37,971 bases of DNA from an uncultured Clostridia bacterium (GCA_944341895.1 CALVMB010000009.1:1-37971), one strand, 5' to 3'; shown: positions 14,892 to 23,744, numbered from the stretch's first letter. Numbers and translations are program-made. The notes: generated from the sequence alone by a model not told the origin.

Positions 14892-15208
14892 ATTCCCTCC
14901 TCCGTGCGGCGCTCGGCAGACGGGGAGAACTTGCACTGCTCGTCAGCAGACGAGGAGAGCGCGCGGCGCTCGGCGGCGGTAGGGTGTATGCGGCGCACGG
15001 CGACGGACGAGGCGAGCGAGCGGCGCAACGCGAGGCGCACCCCTTCCGCTTCGAGCAGCATGCCGCCGCCGAAGGGCGCGATGCGCAGCACGCGTATCTC
15101 TTTGCCCGCCGCCACGTTGAGCGAGGCAAGCCGCGCACGCATGGCGCCGTCCGCCGCGACAGCGCAGATCACGGCGGTCTCGCCCGCCGTCAGTTCGGAT
15201 AACTTCAT
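14888..15208 (-). CDS. feoA: FeoA-domain protein
   Basis: Small cytosolic SH3-like partner of FeoB, 106 residues. The FeoA fold is seen in MKLSELTAGETAVI, then ASLNVAAGKEIRVLRIAPFGGGMLLEAEGVRLALRRSLA. A Ser/Arg/Glu-rich tail of about 25 residues after the domain is longer than usual and not conserved to my knowledge. It precedes feoB with a four-base ATGA overlap. The start ATG at 15208 is supported by the domain start; the Shine-Dalgarno AGGGG is very close to it. I could not identify a Fur site or clear promoter in the 55 bases upstream. Confidence 0.88.
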   Translation of the reverse strand: MKLSELTAGETAVICAVAADGAMRARLASLNVAAGKEIRVLRIAPFGGGMLLEAEGVRLALRRSLASSVAVRRIHPTAAERRALSSSADEQCKFSPSAERRTEEGI

Positions 15209-15263
15209 ACCCCTACCATATGCGCCCGCGCACCGCGAATATGCCGCCTTGTCCGCAAACAAA

Positions 15264-15296
15264 AAGGCTCCCTGCCGCGGTGCGGCGGGGAGCCTT
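15264..15296 (-). terminator. Terminator of the surface-protein gene
   Basis: Long GC stem (AAGGCTCCC...GCCGC, small loop, GCGGC...GGGAGCCTT) followed on the minus strand by TTTTTG. It lies 12 bases after the stop at 15309 and separates that gene from feoA. Confidence 0.88.
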
Positions 15297-15308
15297 GCTG
15301 TATCGGGA

Positions 15309-17555
15309 TCATTTGCGGCTCTTGCGCTTGTCTTTGATGCTCTCTTTGGCTTCGCCTTCGGCGGCCGCGGGAGCCTTGCTCTTGGGTTTGACGAGCAGGA
15401 TGACCACGATCGCGATCAGGCAGGCGCCGCCCACGCACAGGAACAGGACGGACATCCAGTTGTTGCTCAGCCACTGCGTGATGCCGGGGACGATATCCGC
15501 ATCCGCTGAGATGTTGACGATCTGCGACGCGGAGGCGACGGGATAATTGCCGTCGGCGACCTGCATCACCACTTTATAAAAGCCGATGGACTGCGGAACG
15601 AAGGTGAGCGAAGAGGTCGGATTCCAGTTGTACGCGTTGTCGCCCTCTTCCGCCTCCAATTCGCTGTCATATGCCTCGATCTTGGTCCAGTAGCCGACCA
15701 TGCCGTCCGCAGTCGCGCCCTCGGCATCCGCCGCGATCTTGCCGTCCGTTTCCGCCTTGCGCACCTCGGCGAGCGTCATTTCCACGCCGCTGTTGAGGTT
15801 GAGCACGTACAGCGTGTACTGTTCGCGCGAGTTGGACGTCGCCATCGTTTCAAAGGAATCGAAGGTGTAGGTCACGTCCACATAGCCGATGTCCGGCTCA
15901 CCCGTGGGCGCCTCGACGGAAGGTCCGTAATAGGTCACTTCAAACGAGAACGTCGCCACGTTCAGCGCTTCCCAGACATTTTCCGAGGTGATCTCCGCCT
16001 CGCGGTAGCCGTTGCCGTCCTCAAACACGCCGAGCATCGCTTTGCCGGAGGAGTTTTTCGGAACGACGCAGAACTGATAGGTCCCCTCTTTGGAAACTTC
16101 GATCTTCAGCCCGTCGTAGTCGTAGGTGCTCGACGACGTCGAACTGCTGCCCGTGCGGTAATAGACGACAAATTCCATGTCCGTATAGCCGCAGGTAGCA
16201 TCGGAAATATACGCTTTCAGCGAAGGGATGTAGTAATAGGCGCCCGACCCGACACGAATCTGTTCGCCCTCCTCGTCCTTCGTGGCGGCTGTGACGGCTG
16301 CCTGGTAGGCATCTTTGGAAAGTCCGTCGCCGACGGGATTTTTGCCGTCTACGACGTTATAGATCTCGCCGCTGTCCGGATCGCGCAAAACATCGTAAAA
16401 CGAAGTGGTAGGACGATCGGAGGTGTTCTCGGGACGGACGACGGGGATGCCGTACGCCGTGGTATACGCGCCGTACCATTCGACGAGCGCGACGGCGGAA
16501 TTGGAATTGCCGTCCGCGAGATTGACGGCGACGCTGACGGTGAGTTCGTCGGGAACGTTCCCGTCCGTGTCCTCGAAGTCGGTTTTGTCAAAGAAATATT
16601 TGCTGCTGCTCGACCAGAGGGTATACGCCTCGGTATCTACCTTTCCGTCCTTGAGGACGATATCGGCAGCCTGCGCGTTGGCGCGGTAGTGCTTGGTGGA
16701 AGTAACGGAGGAAGAGCACACGTCGATGCTGACCGTCTCAAAGGAGAAGGTCGAACCCAGCACGAAGCGCTTGATCTCGCTGTCGATGACCAGAACGGGA
16801 GGCGTGTTGTCGGTGATCTTGCCGTCCTCGTTCAGCGCAAAACTCTGCCCGTTCAGCTGCGCGATCTCAAACACGACCGCATTTTCCGACTGGACGGTGA
16901 AGGTGAGCGGCGTGAGCGGGGTGGTGCTGGTCGCCGAAGAATACATCGCGTAGTTTTTGCCGATGTTGGCGAACTTGCCCGCTTCGGCGCCGTTGACGGA
17001 CACGGCAAAGGTGCCGCTGCCCTCTTCGCCCGCCTTTTCGCCCAGCGAAATGACGACTTCGCCCAGGTCGGCGGCGGCAACGGAGACGGCGCTCTCGGTG
17101 TCGTTGACGGAAACTTTCAGCCCGCCCGCACCGTCGGGCGCAAAGGTGAGTTCGTTGGTGGTCTTGCCCGCCTTGTCCATGCTCAGTTGCGAGGACTCGA
17201 GCGCGACCTTGAATTCGGTGAAGTTGACTTCGGTAAAGCCGAGCGTGAGCGAGAGATACTGCACCTTGCCCGCGACGGCGCCCTCGGCACTGTCTTCATC
17301 GACGGAGTACCATTTGAGCGCGAGGTTGCGGCGATAGGTGACGGCGTCGCCCCCCTCGCTGTCGCCCATCGAATAGGTCAGCACGTCCTTGTCGGAGAGA
17401 GAACTCGCGCCGCCCGTGGTGGTGAACACGCTGGTCGCCGAGACCGTGCTCTCCGCGCCTGCCGTGAAGAACGTGAGGCTTATCGCCGCAATGGCGAGAA
17501 CGAACGCGACGGCGAGCGCGAGGACTGTAATTGTACGAATGTTTTTCCTTTCCAT
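15309..17555 (-). CDS. Large membrane-anchored surface protein, function unknown
   Basis: I do not recognise this 748-residue protein. It has an N-terminal hydrophobic segment after MERKNIRTIT (signal peptide or anchor, ending ...FFTAGAES). A long, acidic, Ser/Thr/Gly-rich, beta-strand-like extracellular part follows, with few cysteines. A single C-terminal membrane helix (WMSVLFLCVGGACLIAIVVI) precedes a Lys-rich cytoplasmic tail ending KRKSRK. There is no LPxTG sorting signal, no S-layer homology repeats and no obvious catalytic motif. Several segments alternate in an immunoglobulin-like fashion (for example around EGTYQFCVVPKNSSGK and IGFYKVVMQVADGNYP). Start: ATG at 17555 with GGGAG eight bases upstream; a TTG five codons earlier is possible. 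It is monocistronic with its own promoter and terminator. Confidence 0.85.
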   Translation of the reverse strand: MERKNIRTITVLALAVAFVLAIAAISLTFFTAGAESTVSATSVFTTTGGASSLSDKDVLTYSMGDSEGGDAVTYRRNLALKWYSVDEDSAEGAVAGKVQYLSLTLGFTEVNFTEFKVALESSQLSMDKAGKTTNELTFAPDGAGGLKVSVNDTESAVSVAAADLGEVVISLGEKAGEEGSGTFAVSVNGAEAGKFANIGKNYAMYSSATSTTPLTPLTFTVQSENAVVFEIAQLNGQSFALNEDGKITDNTPPVLVIDSEIKRFVLGSTFSFETVSIDVCSSSVTSTKHYRANAQAADIVLKDGKVDTEAYTLWSSSSKYFFDKTDFEDTDGNVPDELTVSVAVNLADGNSNSAVALVEWYGAYTTAYGIPVVRPENTSDRPTTSFYDVLRDPDSGEIYNVVDGKNPVGDGLSKDAYQAAVTAATKDEEGEQIRVGSGAYYYIPSLKAYISDATCGYTDMEFVVYYRTGSSSTSSSTYDYDGLKIEVSKEGTYQFCVVPKNSSGKAMLGVFEDGNGYREAEITSENVWEALNVATFSFEVTYYGPSVEAPTGEPDIGYVDVTYTFDSFETMATSNSREQYTLYVLNLNSGVEMTLAEVRKAETDGKIAADAEGATADGMVGYWTKIEAYDSELEAEEGDNAYNWNPTSSLTFVPQSIGFYKVVMQVADGNYPVASASQIVNISADADIVPGITQWLSNNWMSVLFLCVGGACLIAIVVILLVKPKSKAPAAAEGEAKESIKDKRKSRK

Positions 17556-17626
17556 TCCGGATGCTCCCAATAAATTGCCGCTTGACGCGCCGAACGGCGG
17601 CGCACAACCGATACTTGTACTAATCT

Positions 17627-17655
17627 ATTTTATACAATGCGCGCGCGTTTGTCAA
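17627..17655 (-). promoter_or_regulatory. Promoter of the surface-protein gene
   Basis: On the minus strand TTGACA (17655-17650), 17-base spacer, TAAAAT (17632-17627). The leader of about 65 bases contains a small hairpin (GCGCCG / CGGCGC near 17587-17603). Confidence 0.75.
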
Positions 17656-17756
17656 ACGCATTTTTTCGCAATTTGTGCTTTTTTTGCATTTTCGCGCCCT
17701 TTTCAGCGCACGTTCACAGAGCGCGGCAGAAAGAGCGCGCCGCATGCCTGCCCTTT

Positions 17757-18455
17757 TCAGAGCGTGAACAGGGGCGAAAGGTCGAACGCACGCCAGGGGA
17801 TGCCGTCCTCGGGCGGTTCCGCCATGAAGCGCAGGCGCTCCTTGGTGACGGGGTGCGTGAAGGAGAGCGAATACGCCCACAGCGCCAGCCGCCCTTTTTT
17901 GGCGTTTTCGCCGCCGTAGCGCATGTCGCCGTACACGGGAGTGCCCAGGCTCGCCATCTGCACGCGGATCTGGTGCGTCCTGCCCGTGTGCAGGCGCACC
18001 CACGCGAGGGACAGCCCGGCCTTTTCCTCGACGATGCGGTATTCCAGCGAGGCGCGCTTGGCGCCCTCCGTCGTCGGCGGGCAGACGTACACCATGTTGT
18101 TGATGGGGTTCTTTTTGAGGTACTGTTCGAGCGTGCCCTGCTTTTCGGCGGGACAGCCGACCAGCGCGGCGAGGTACTGCTTTTCGAAATCGCCGCCGCG
18201 CATCTGCTCTGCCAGCCGCGATGCCGCCTTGCTCGTCTTGGCGAACACCATCACCCCGCCCGTCGGGCGGTCGAGGCGGTGGATGAGCCCCAGATAGACG
18301 TTGCCGGGCTTTTCGTAGGTAACGGCAATGTAGCGCTTCACCGCGTCGAACAGGCTCTCGTCCCTCGTCTCGTCGGGGCAGGACGGAATGTTCTGCGGTT
18401 TGAGCACCACGATGATGTGGTTGTCCTCGTGTAAAATAGTCAGTTCATCGGTCAT
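17757..18455 (-). CDS. RluA-family pseudouridine synthase (second)
   Basis: RNA pseudouridine synthase of 232 residues, catalytic domain only without an S4 domain. The active-site motif LIHRLDRPTGGVMVFAKT carries the catalytic Asp, and the later motif is GRTHQIRVQMASLGTPVYGD. Its target (23S rRNA or tRNA) is not determinable. The ATG at 18455 is preceded by GGGAGGG at a somewhat long distance and overlaps the 3' end of the methyltransferase gene by 11 bases. Much longer in-frame extension upstream is antisense-like noise within the methyltransferase gene. It is last in the ileS - methyltransferase - pseudouridine synthase unit, so all three products act on translation. Confidence 0.9.
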   Translation of the reverse strand: MTDELTILHEDNHIIVVLKPQNIPSCPDETRDESLFDAVKRYIAVTYEKPGNVYLGLIHRLDRPTGGVMVFAKTSKAASRLAEQMRGGDFEKQYLAALVGCPAEKQGTLEQYLKKNPINNMVYVCPPTTEGAKRASLEYRIVEEKAGLSLAWVRLHTGRTHQIRVQMASLGTPVYGDMRYGGENAKKGRLALWAYSLSFTHPVTKERLRFMAEPPEDGIPWRAFDLSPLFTL

Positions 18456-19305
18456 AGATCGCGATCCCTCCCGCGCCGCACGGAAGCGGAATGCCCTCTT
18501 CGGTAGAAAGCCCCACTTCGTATGCGTCCACCTGCGCACGGCCGCCGCCGAGGCACAGTTTGAGAATGTTGTGCAGGACCATGGGCTGCAAGCCCGTGGT
18601 ATAACTGTTGATGAGAAAGAACAGCGGGTCGTCCGAAAGCACCTGCGAACACAACTGCACGAAGGGGTACAGGCTGTCCTCGATCTTCCAAAGTTCCCCG
18701 CCCGGGCCCCTGCCGTAAGAGGGCGGGTCCATGATGACCGCGTCGTAACGGTTGCCGCGGCGGATCTCGCGCTGCACGAACTTTTTGCAGTCGTCCACGA
18801 TGTAGCGGATGCCGCCCGCGATGCCAGAAAGCCGCGCGTTTTCGCCCGCGCGCTCGACCATGCCCTTTGCCGCGTCCACGTGCACCACTTCGGCGCCGGA
18901 CTTGGCGCAGGCGACGCTCGCCCCGCCCGTGTACGCAAAGAGGTTGAGCACCCTGATCTTCCTGCCCGCGCCCGCGATGAGCGCGCGCATACGGTCCCAG
19001 TTGACCGCCTGTTCGGGGAACAGCCCCGTGTGCTTGAAGCCCATCGGCTTGACCTTGAAGGTCAGATCTTTGTAGCCGACCGTCCATTCCTCGGGGATGC
19101 TGCGGCGGTATTCCCACGCGCCGCCGCCCTTGTCGCTGCGGCGGTACACCGCGTCGATGCGCGGGTCGGCGAACAGGTCGCGCCGCGCCGCCCAGATCAC
19201 CTGCGGATCGGGGCGCAGCAGCACGACGTCCTTCCAGCGTTCCAGTTTATAGCCGTCGCCCGTGGCGAGCACGGCGTAGTCTTTCCAGTCCTCGGCGATG
19301 CGCAT
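18445..19305 (-). CDS. Class I SAM-dependent (RlmI-like) rRNA methyltransferase
   Basis: 286 residues. Rossmann SAM-binding motif VLNLFAYTGGASVACAKSGA, acidic end of strand 2 (VVHVDAAKGMV), and the DPPSYGRG motif that in this group marks the catalytic site for RNA methylation. An N-terminal PUA-less segment (DWKDYAVLATGDGYKLERW) precedes it. It resembles the large-subunit rRNA cytosine methyltransferases, but the substrate is not proven. It starts 11 bases after ileS and overlaps the next gene by 11 bases, so it is co-transcribed under the ileS T-box. Confidence 0.85.
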   Translation of the reverse strand: MRIAEDWKDYAVLATGDGYKLERWKDVVLLRPDPQVIWAARRDLFADPRIDAVYRRSDKGGGAWEYRRSIPEEWTVGYKDLTFKVKPMGFKHTGLFPEQAVNWDRMRALIAGAGRKIRVLNLFAYTGGASVACAKSGAEVVHVDAAKGMVERAGENARLSGIAGGIRYIVDDCKKFVQREIRRGNRYDAVIMDPPSYGRGPGGELWKIEDSLYPFVQLCSQVLSDDPLFFLINSYTTGLQPMVLHNILKLCLGGGRAQVDAYEVGLSTEEGIPLPCGAGGIAIYDR

Positions 19306-19316
19306 ACTCTGCCCCG

Positions 19317-22300
19317 TCACGCCTTGACGACGGTGAGCGTGCACGTCTCGTCGCCGATCTCCCAGTCCTTGGCGTAGCCGTCCGCCGTGCCCGCGGCGAT
19401 GGAATCGGCGAGCACCACGCCCGCGATGTTCTTGCCGCGGCGCAAAAGCACGTTTGCCGCCGCGTCGCCCGCGACGAAATACACGCGGATGCGGTCGGTG
19501 ACTTCAAAGCCCGCTTCCTTGCGCATGGTCTGGATCTTGGAGATGAGTTCGCGCTCGATGCCTTCCTCGATGAGTTCGGGGGTCAGTTTTGTGTTGAGCG
19601 CCACCGTGATGCCCTTATCCCGCGCCGAAACGTACCCTTCGGCACTTTCGGTGGAGACGAGCAGGTCTTCCTCCGTCAGTTCGACGTCGGCGCCCGCGAT
19701 CTGCGTGCGGAACACGCCGCCGTTTTTGACCGCCGCGACCACCGCCGCGCCGTCGCAGGTCTCGAGATACCCGCGGATGGCGCCGAGCAGTTTGCCGTAT
19801 TTGGGGCCGAGCGTCTTCATCTGCGGCTTGAGTTTATAGCGGATGAGCGCGGAAGAATCCGACGACATCTTCATTTCCTTGATGTTGAGTTCGTCCAAGA
19901 TGATGCCGCGCAGTTCCTCGCTCAAATCGAGGTCGCGCTCGCTCGCCACGATCATTTCGGAGAGCGGCTGGCGGTTTTTGAGCGAACCCGCGTTGCGCGC
20001 CGCGCGGCCCAGCACCACGACGTCCAGCACCGAATCCATCCCCTTTTCGAGGTCTGGATCGACGGCGCTCCCGTCGCAGACGGGGAAGGAGCACATGTGC
20101 ACGGATTTGGGCGCATCCTTATAGAATGCGGGCACGAGGTTTTGATACATCTGCTCGGCGAGGAAGGGCGTGAAGGGCGCGGTGAGTTTGGCGAGGGTGA
20201 CGAGGACGTGGTACAGCGTCGCATACGCCGCCGCCTTGTCCTCCGTCATCGTCTTGCCCCAGTAGCGTTCCCTGCCGCGGCGCACATACCAGTTGGAGAG
20301 CACGTCCACGAAATCCTGCAGGGCGCGGGCGCTGTCCGTGATGTCGTATTCGCGCAGACCTTCGTCCACCGTCTTGATGAGGGTGTTGAGTTTGGATAAA
20401 ATGAATTTGTCCATCAACGAAAGTTTGCAGGCTTTGAGGTCGTATTTGCTCGGATCGTAGCCGTCGATATCGGCGTACAGCACGAAAAACGCGTAGCAAT
20501 TCCAAAGCGGGCCCATGTAGCGGCGCTGCGCCTCGGATACCGCTTCGGGATAGAAGCGGGACGGGATCCACGGCGCGCTCGCCGTGTAGAAGTACCAGCG
20601 CACCGCGTCCGCGCCCTGCTTGTCCAACACGCTCCACGGGTCGACGACGTTGCCCTTGTGTTTGGACATCTTGACGCCGTTTTTGTCGTTGACGTGCCCC
20701 AGAACGATGCAGTTTTTGAAGGGCGAACGGCCGAACAGGATGGTAGAGATGACGAGCAGGGTGTAGAACCAGCCGCGCGTCTGGTCCACCGCCTCGGAAA
20801 TGAAGTCGGCGGGGAAGGTCTCGTCGAACAGGTCCTTGTTCTCGAACGGATAATGGTACTGCGCGAAGGGCATGGAACCCGAATCGAACCAGCAGTCGAT
20901 GACTTCGGGGGTGCGCTTCATGGTGCCGCCGCACTCGCATTCAAAAGTACAGCCGTCGATGTACGGGCGGTGCAGTTCGATGTCGCCCTCGATGCCGCAC
21001 TTCTCTTTGAGTTCGGCTTTGGACCCGATGACGTGCACTTTGCCGCACTTTTCGCACACCCACACAGGCAGCGGCGTGCCCCAGTAGCGGTCGCGCGACA
21101 GCCCCCAGTCGATGACGTTTTCGAGGAAGTTGCCCATGCGCCCGCTCTTGATGGTCTCGGGCATCCAGTTGACGGAATTGTTCGCCCGGATAAGTTCGTC
21201 CTTGACCGCGGTCACTTTGATGAACCAACTCTCGCGCGCATAGTACAGCAGCGGCGTATCGCACCGCCAGCAGTGCGGATAACTGTGTTCGTAGACCAAT
21301 TCCTTGAACAGCAATCCGTCCGCGCGCAGTTTTTCGATGATGCCCTTATCCGCCTTTTTGACGAACATGCCCGCAAAATCGGTGACGGCGGGTTTGAAGC
21401 AGCCGCGCTCGTCCACGAGGTTGACCACGGGCAGGTTGTACGCCTTGCCCACGCGGTAGTCGTCCTCGCCGAAGGCGGGCGCGATGTGGACGATGCCCGA
21501 GCCGTCGGTGAGCGTGACATACCCGTCGCACACGACGTAGTATGCCTTTTCGCGGAACGAGCCCTGCGCGTAGGAAAACAGCGGCTCGTATTCGGCGTGT
21601 TCGTACTCGCTCCCCTTCTTCACGGACAGCGTCCTGTACGTTCCCTCCGCGAACAGCGAGGGAACGAGCGCCTGCGCCAGCACGTAGCGTGCGCCGTCCT
21701 CCGCCTCCACTTCGGCATAGTCCTCCGCCGCATTCATGCACAGCGCGACGTTGGAGGGAAGCGTCCAGGGCGTGGTCGTCCAGGCGAGAAAATAGGCGTT
21801 TTCCATGCCCTTGCGGCGGAAGCGCACGAACACGGAGGTCTCCTTGACGTCCTTATACCCCTGCGCGACCTCGTGCGAGGAGAGCGCCGTTCCGCAGCGC
21901 GGGCAGTACGGCACGATCTTGTGCCCCTTGTACAGAAGACCCTTTTTCCAGATCTCTTTGAGCGCCCACCAGACGGATTCGATGTACTTGTCGTCGTAGG
22001 TGACGTACGGGTTTTCCATGTCCGCCCAGTAGCCGACGCGCTCGGACATCTTTTCCCATTCGCCCTTATACTTCCACACGCTCTGCTTGCACTGCTTGAT
22101 AAAGGGCTCGATGCCGTACTTTTCGATGTCCTGCTTGCCGTCCATCCCCAGCAGTTTTTCCACTTCCAGTTCGACGGGCAGCCCGTGCGTGTCCCAACCC
22201 GCCTTGCGCAGGACGTGCCTGCCCTTCATGGTCTGATAGCGCGGGATGATGTCCTTCATGACGCGGGTGAGGATATGGCCGATGTGCGGCTTGCCGTTCG

Positions 22301-22448
22301 CCGTGGGCGGGCCGTCGTAGAAAGAAAATTCCTCCCCGCCCTCGTTCTGCTTCACGCTGTCTTCAAAGACATGCTCCTTTTCCCAGAACGCGATCACTTC
22401 TTTTTCGCGTTCGACGAAATTCATGGACGTGTCTACTTTCTTATACAT
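19317..22448 (-). CDS. ileS: Isoleucyl-tRNA synthetase
   Basis: Charges tRNA-Ile in the cytosol. 1043 residues, with HIGH as PHIGH at 54-58, the KMSKH loop, the connective editing domain (LAWTTTPWTLPSNVAL), and C-terminal anticodon-binding and tail domains. The opening DGPPTANGKPHIGHILTR and overall length place it, in my judgement, with the eukaryote-like (IleS2) branch rather than the classical bacterial type; that branch is generally less sensitive to mupirocin. The start is the ATG at 22448 with AAGGAG eight bases upstream. Transcription is controlled by a T-box leader at 22471-22690 with an ATC specifier. It is the first gene of a three-gene translation operon. Confidence 0.96.
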   Translation of the reverse strand: MYKKVDTSMNFVEREKEVIAFWEKEHVFEDSVKQNEGGEEFSFYDGPPTANGKPHIGHILTRVMKDIIPRYQTMKGRHVLRKAGWDTHGLPVELEVEKLLGMDGKQDIEKYGIEPFIKQCKQSVWKYKGEWEKMSERVGYWADMENPYVTYDDKYIESVWWALKEIWKKGLLYKGHKIVPYCPRCGTALSSHEVAQGYKDVKETSVFVRFRRKGMENAYFLAWTTTPWTLPSNVALCMNAAEDYAEVEAEDGARYVLAQALVPSLFAEGTYRTLSVKKGSEYEHAEYEPLFSYAQGSFREKAYYVVCDGYVTLTDGSGIVHIAPAFGEDDYRVGKAYNLPVVNLVDERGCFKPAVTDFAGMFVKKADKGIIEKLRADGLLFKELVYEHSYPHCWRCDTPLLYYARESWFIKVTAVKDELIRANNSVNWMPETIKSGRMGNFLENVIDWGLSRDRYWGTPLPVWVCEKCGKVHVIGSKAELKEKCGIEGDIELHRPYIDGCTFECECGGTMKRTPEVIDCWFDSGSMPFAQYHYPFENKDLFDETFPADFISEAVDQTRGWFYTLLVISTILFGRSPFKNCIVLGHVNDKNGVKMSKHKGNVVDPWSVLDKQGADAVRWYFYTASAPWIPSRFYPEAVSEAQRRYMGPLWNCYAFFVLYADIDGYDPSKYDLKACKLSLMDKFILSKLNTLIKTVDEGLREYDITDSARALQDFVDVLSNWYVRRGRERYWGKTMTEDKAAAYATLYHVLVTLAKLTAPFTPFLAEQMYQNLVPAFYKDAPKSVHMCSFPVCDGSAVDPDLEKGMDSVLDVVVLGRAARNAGSLKNRQPLSEMIVASERDLDLSEELRGIILDELNIKEMKMSSDSSALIRYKLKPQMKTLGPKYGKLLGAIRGYLETCDGAAVVAAVKNGGVFRTQIAGADVELTEEDLLVSTESAEGYVSARDKGITVALNTKLTPELIEEGIERELISKIQTMRKEAGFEVTDRIRVYFVAGDAAANVLLRRGKNIAGVVLADSIAAGTADGYAKDWEIGDETCTLTVVKA

Positions 22449-22470
22449 GGCTTTTGCTCCTTTTTGCCTG

Positions 22471-22690
22471 AAAAAAAGTCTCCCTGTTTTCGGACAAAAC
22501 AAAGAGACCACCAAAACATACTGACATACGCCGTCTTTGGTAACGCGGAAACAGTGACCGCGCGCAAAACTACTTTCCCTGCGGATTTCGCCCTGCGGGC
22601 TGGGAGGTGATATCCTGCGGGCAGCCCCGCCGCGTCGCACCAGACCGCGGCTCTCTGGGGAGGCCTTGCCCCGCAAAACGCGTCCTCCGT
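22471..22690 (-). ncRNA. T-box riboswitch, isoleucine specifier
   Basis: Leader between the ileS promoter and its ATG. On the minus strand: stem I base GCGGGGC (22674-22668) / GCCCGC (22600-22595); AGAGAG followed by an apical hairpin CCGCG...CGCGG with GGTCTGGTGCGA in its loop (conserved stem I distal motif); the specifier ATC, then A (ATC opposite 22609-22611), an isoleucine codon; a stem III-like CGCGG...CCGCG; the tRNA-tail contact TGGT (opposite 22507-22510), fitting the A discriminator of tRNA-Ile; and an intrinsic terminator (22508-22478) with seven T. The T-box core after TGGT reads CTC instead of the usual ACC, a deviation. Confidence 0.75.
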
Positions 22691-22716
22691 GAACGCCTTT
22701 GCATTCGATTGCCTGT

Positions 22717-22745
22717 ATTGTACCAGTCTTTTTTGGGTTTGTAAA
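22717..22745 (-). promoter_or_regulatory. ileS promoter
   Basis: On the minus strand TTTACA (22745-22740), 17-base spacer, TACAAT (22722-22717) with TGG before it. It gives a leader of about 260 bases, the right size for a T-box. Confidence 0.8.
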
Positions 22746-22747
22746 GC

Positions 22748-22771
22748 AAAAACGCGCCGAAGCGCGTTTTT
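22748..22771 (-). terminator. Terminator between the CBS gene and ileS
   Basis: AAACGCGC, loop CGAA, GCGCGTTT with A runs on the left and T runs on the right, so it can terminate in both directions. Its use is for the minus-strand gene 22930-23655, about 160 bases upstream. The bases 22773-22929 between them hold no feature I can name. Confidence 0.75.
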
Positions 22772-22929
22772 TTTGCCGTATCCGCCCTCTGCCTCCGCGG
22801 CAGACGGGGCGCATCCCCTTCTCGCGGGCATGGGCGCACCCTTTCCGCAGCTCATGGGCGCGGCACCCGGCAGATCATGGGGCGCCTCTGCGGACATGAG
22901 CGCATCTCCTCCCCGCGGGCATCGGCGCG

Positions 22930-23655
22930 TCAGCGGTAATCTTCGAGGATGCGGCCGATCGCGGCGAGGTCGGACGGAGTGATGAAGTTGACGATGCGCT
23001 CGCCCGCCTTGCCGTGCTCGCTCACCGCCACTGCGAGCAGTTTTTTGTTCTCCTCAAAGGCGGACACCACCGCCTGCAAAGGGCTGTCCTTGCTCAAGTA
23101 TTTGTAGTATACGAACAGGTCGCTTTCGGACAGGACGTCCTCGACGGGCGTGCGCGAAAGAAATTCGTCCACGCTCTGCCCGCGGTGCAGAACGCCGCCC
23201 AGCTCGGCGATGATGCGGCGGTTGTTGACGATGCCGATCATACGCTTGCCGCGGTAGACGGGCAGGTTGGAATAGCCGGTGCGTGCGATGAGCTGCACCG
23301 CCTGCCGCAGGCTGATCCCCCCGTCGATGCTGGTCACCTTCTTTTCGGAAAGGGTCTCCCCGATGGTGGGCGGCGTGCAGAGCAGCCGTTCGATGTGTTC
23401 GATCTTTTCCACCACCTCATCGCAGGGAACGGCGATGATCACGTCGTCCATGCTCTGGTGCACGATGGCGTTGCGCAGGCGGGCGTAATCGGCAAGTTCG
23501 TCCTCATAGCGGCGCACCGTGGCGTTTTTTGCCGCGCTCTGGCGCACGACGTCGGTGAACGACTGCCCGCCGCGGAAGTTGTACAGGCCGCGCAGCTGCG
23601 CGTCGATCTTGTTGTAACTGTTGATGAAACGCGTCGCGTTTTCGAGTTCGGGCAT
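22930..23655 (-). CDS. HEPN-like / CBS-pair protein
   Basis: 241 residues with two parts. Residues about 1-75 are helical and contain RNAIVH (Arg61 to His66), the R-N-x3-H signature of HEPN domains, many of which are RNA-cutting. Residues about 90-241 form a pair of CBS motifs (ISLRQAVQLIARTGYSNLPVYRG...IGIVNNRR, and PLQAVVSAFEENKKLLAVAVSEHG). CBS pairs bind adenine nucleotides such as AMP, ATP, c-di-AMP or SAM. A nucleotide-gated RNase or tRNA-handling protein is therefore conceivable, but this is inference; the protein may be non-catalytic. It is monocistronic, with the ATG at 23655 after AAGGGGAG and its own promoter. Confidence 0.75.
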   Translation of the reverse strand: MPELENATRFINSYNKIDAQLRGLYNFRGGQSFTDVVRQSAAKNATVRRYEDELADYARLRNAIVHQSMDDVIIAVPCDEVVEKIEHIERLLCTPPTIGETLSEKKVTSIDGGISLRQAVQLIARTGYSNLPVYRGKRMIGIVNNRRIIAELGGVLHRGQSVDEFLSRTPVEDVLSESDLFVYYKYLSKDSPLQAVVSAFEENKKLLAVAVSEHGKAGERIVNFITPSDLAAIGRILEDYR

Positions 23656-23681
23656 GAAAGGCTCCCCTTGGTTTTTTATTC

Positions 23682-23710
23682 AGTATACCATGCCCCGTGC
23701 CGTTTGAAAA
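23682..23710 (-). promoter_or_regulatory. Promoter of the HEPN/CBS gene
   Basis: On the minus strand TTTTCA (23710-23705), 17-base spacer, TATACT (23687-23682) with TGG before it. The -35 is weak, so the extended -10 is the main signal. The leader is about 20 bases. Confidence 0.65.
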
Positions 23711-23744
23711 GGGGGTTTTCCAAAATAATCGGCGCGGTTTTTTA

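Noticed and set aside
13185-15509. 774-codon plus-strand reading frame opposite feoB
   Set aside because: Arg/Glu/Gln-rich mirror of feoB and feoA; no ribosome site or domain.
20658-22610. 650-codon plus-strand reading frame opposite ileS
   Set aside because: Antisense shadow of ileS with no signal of its own.
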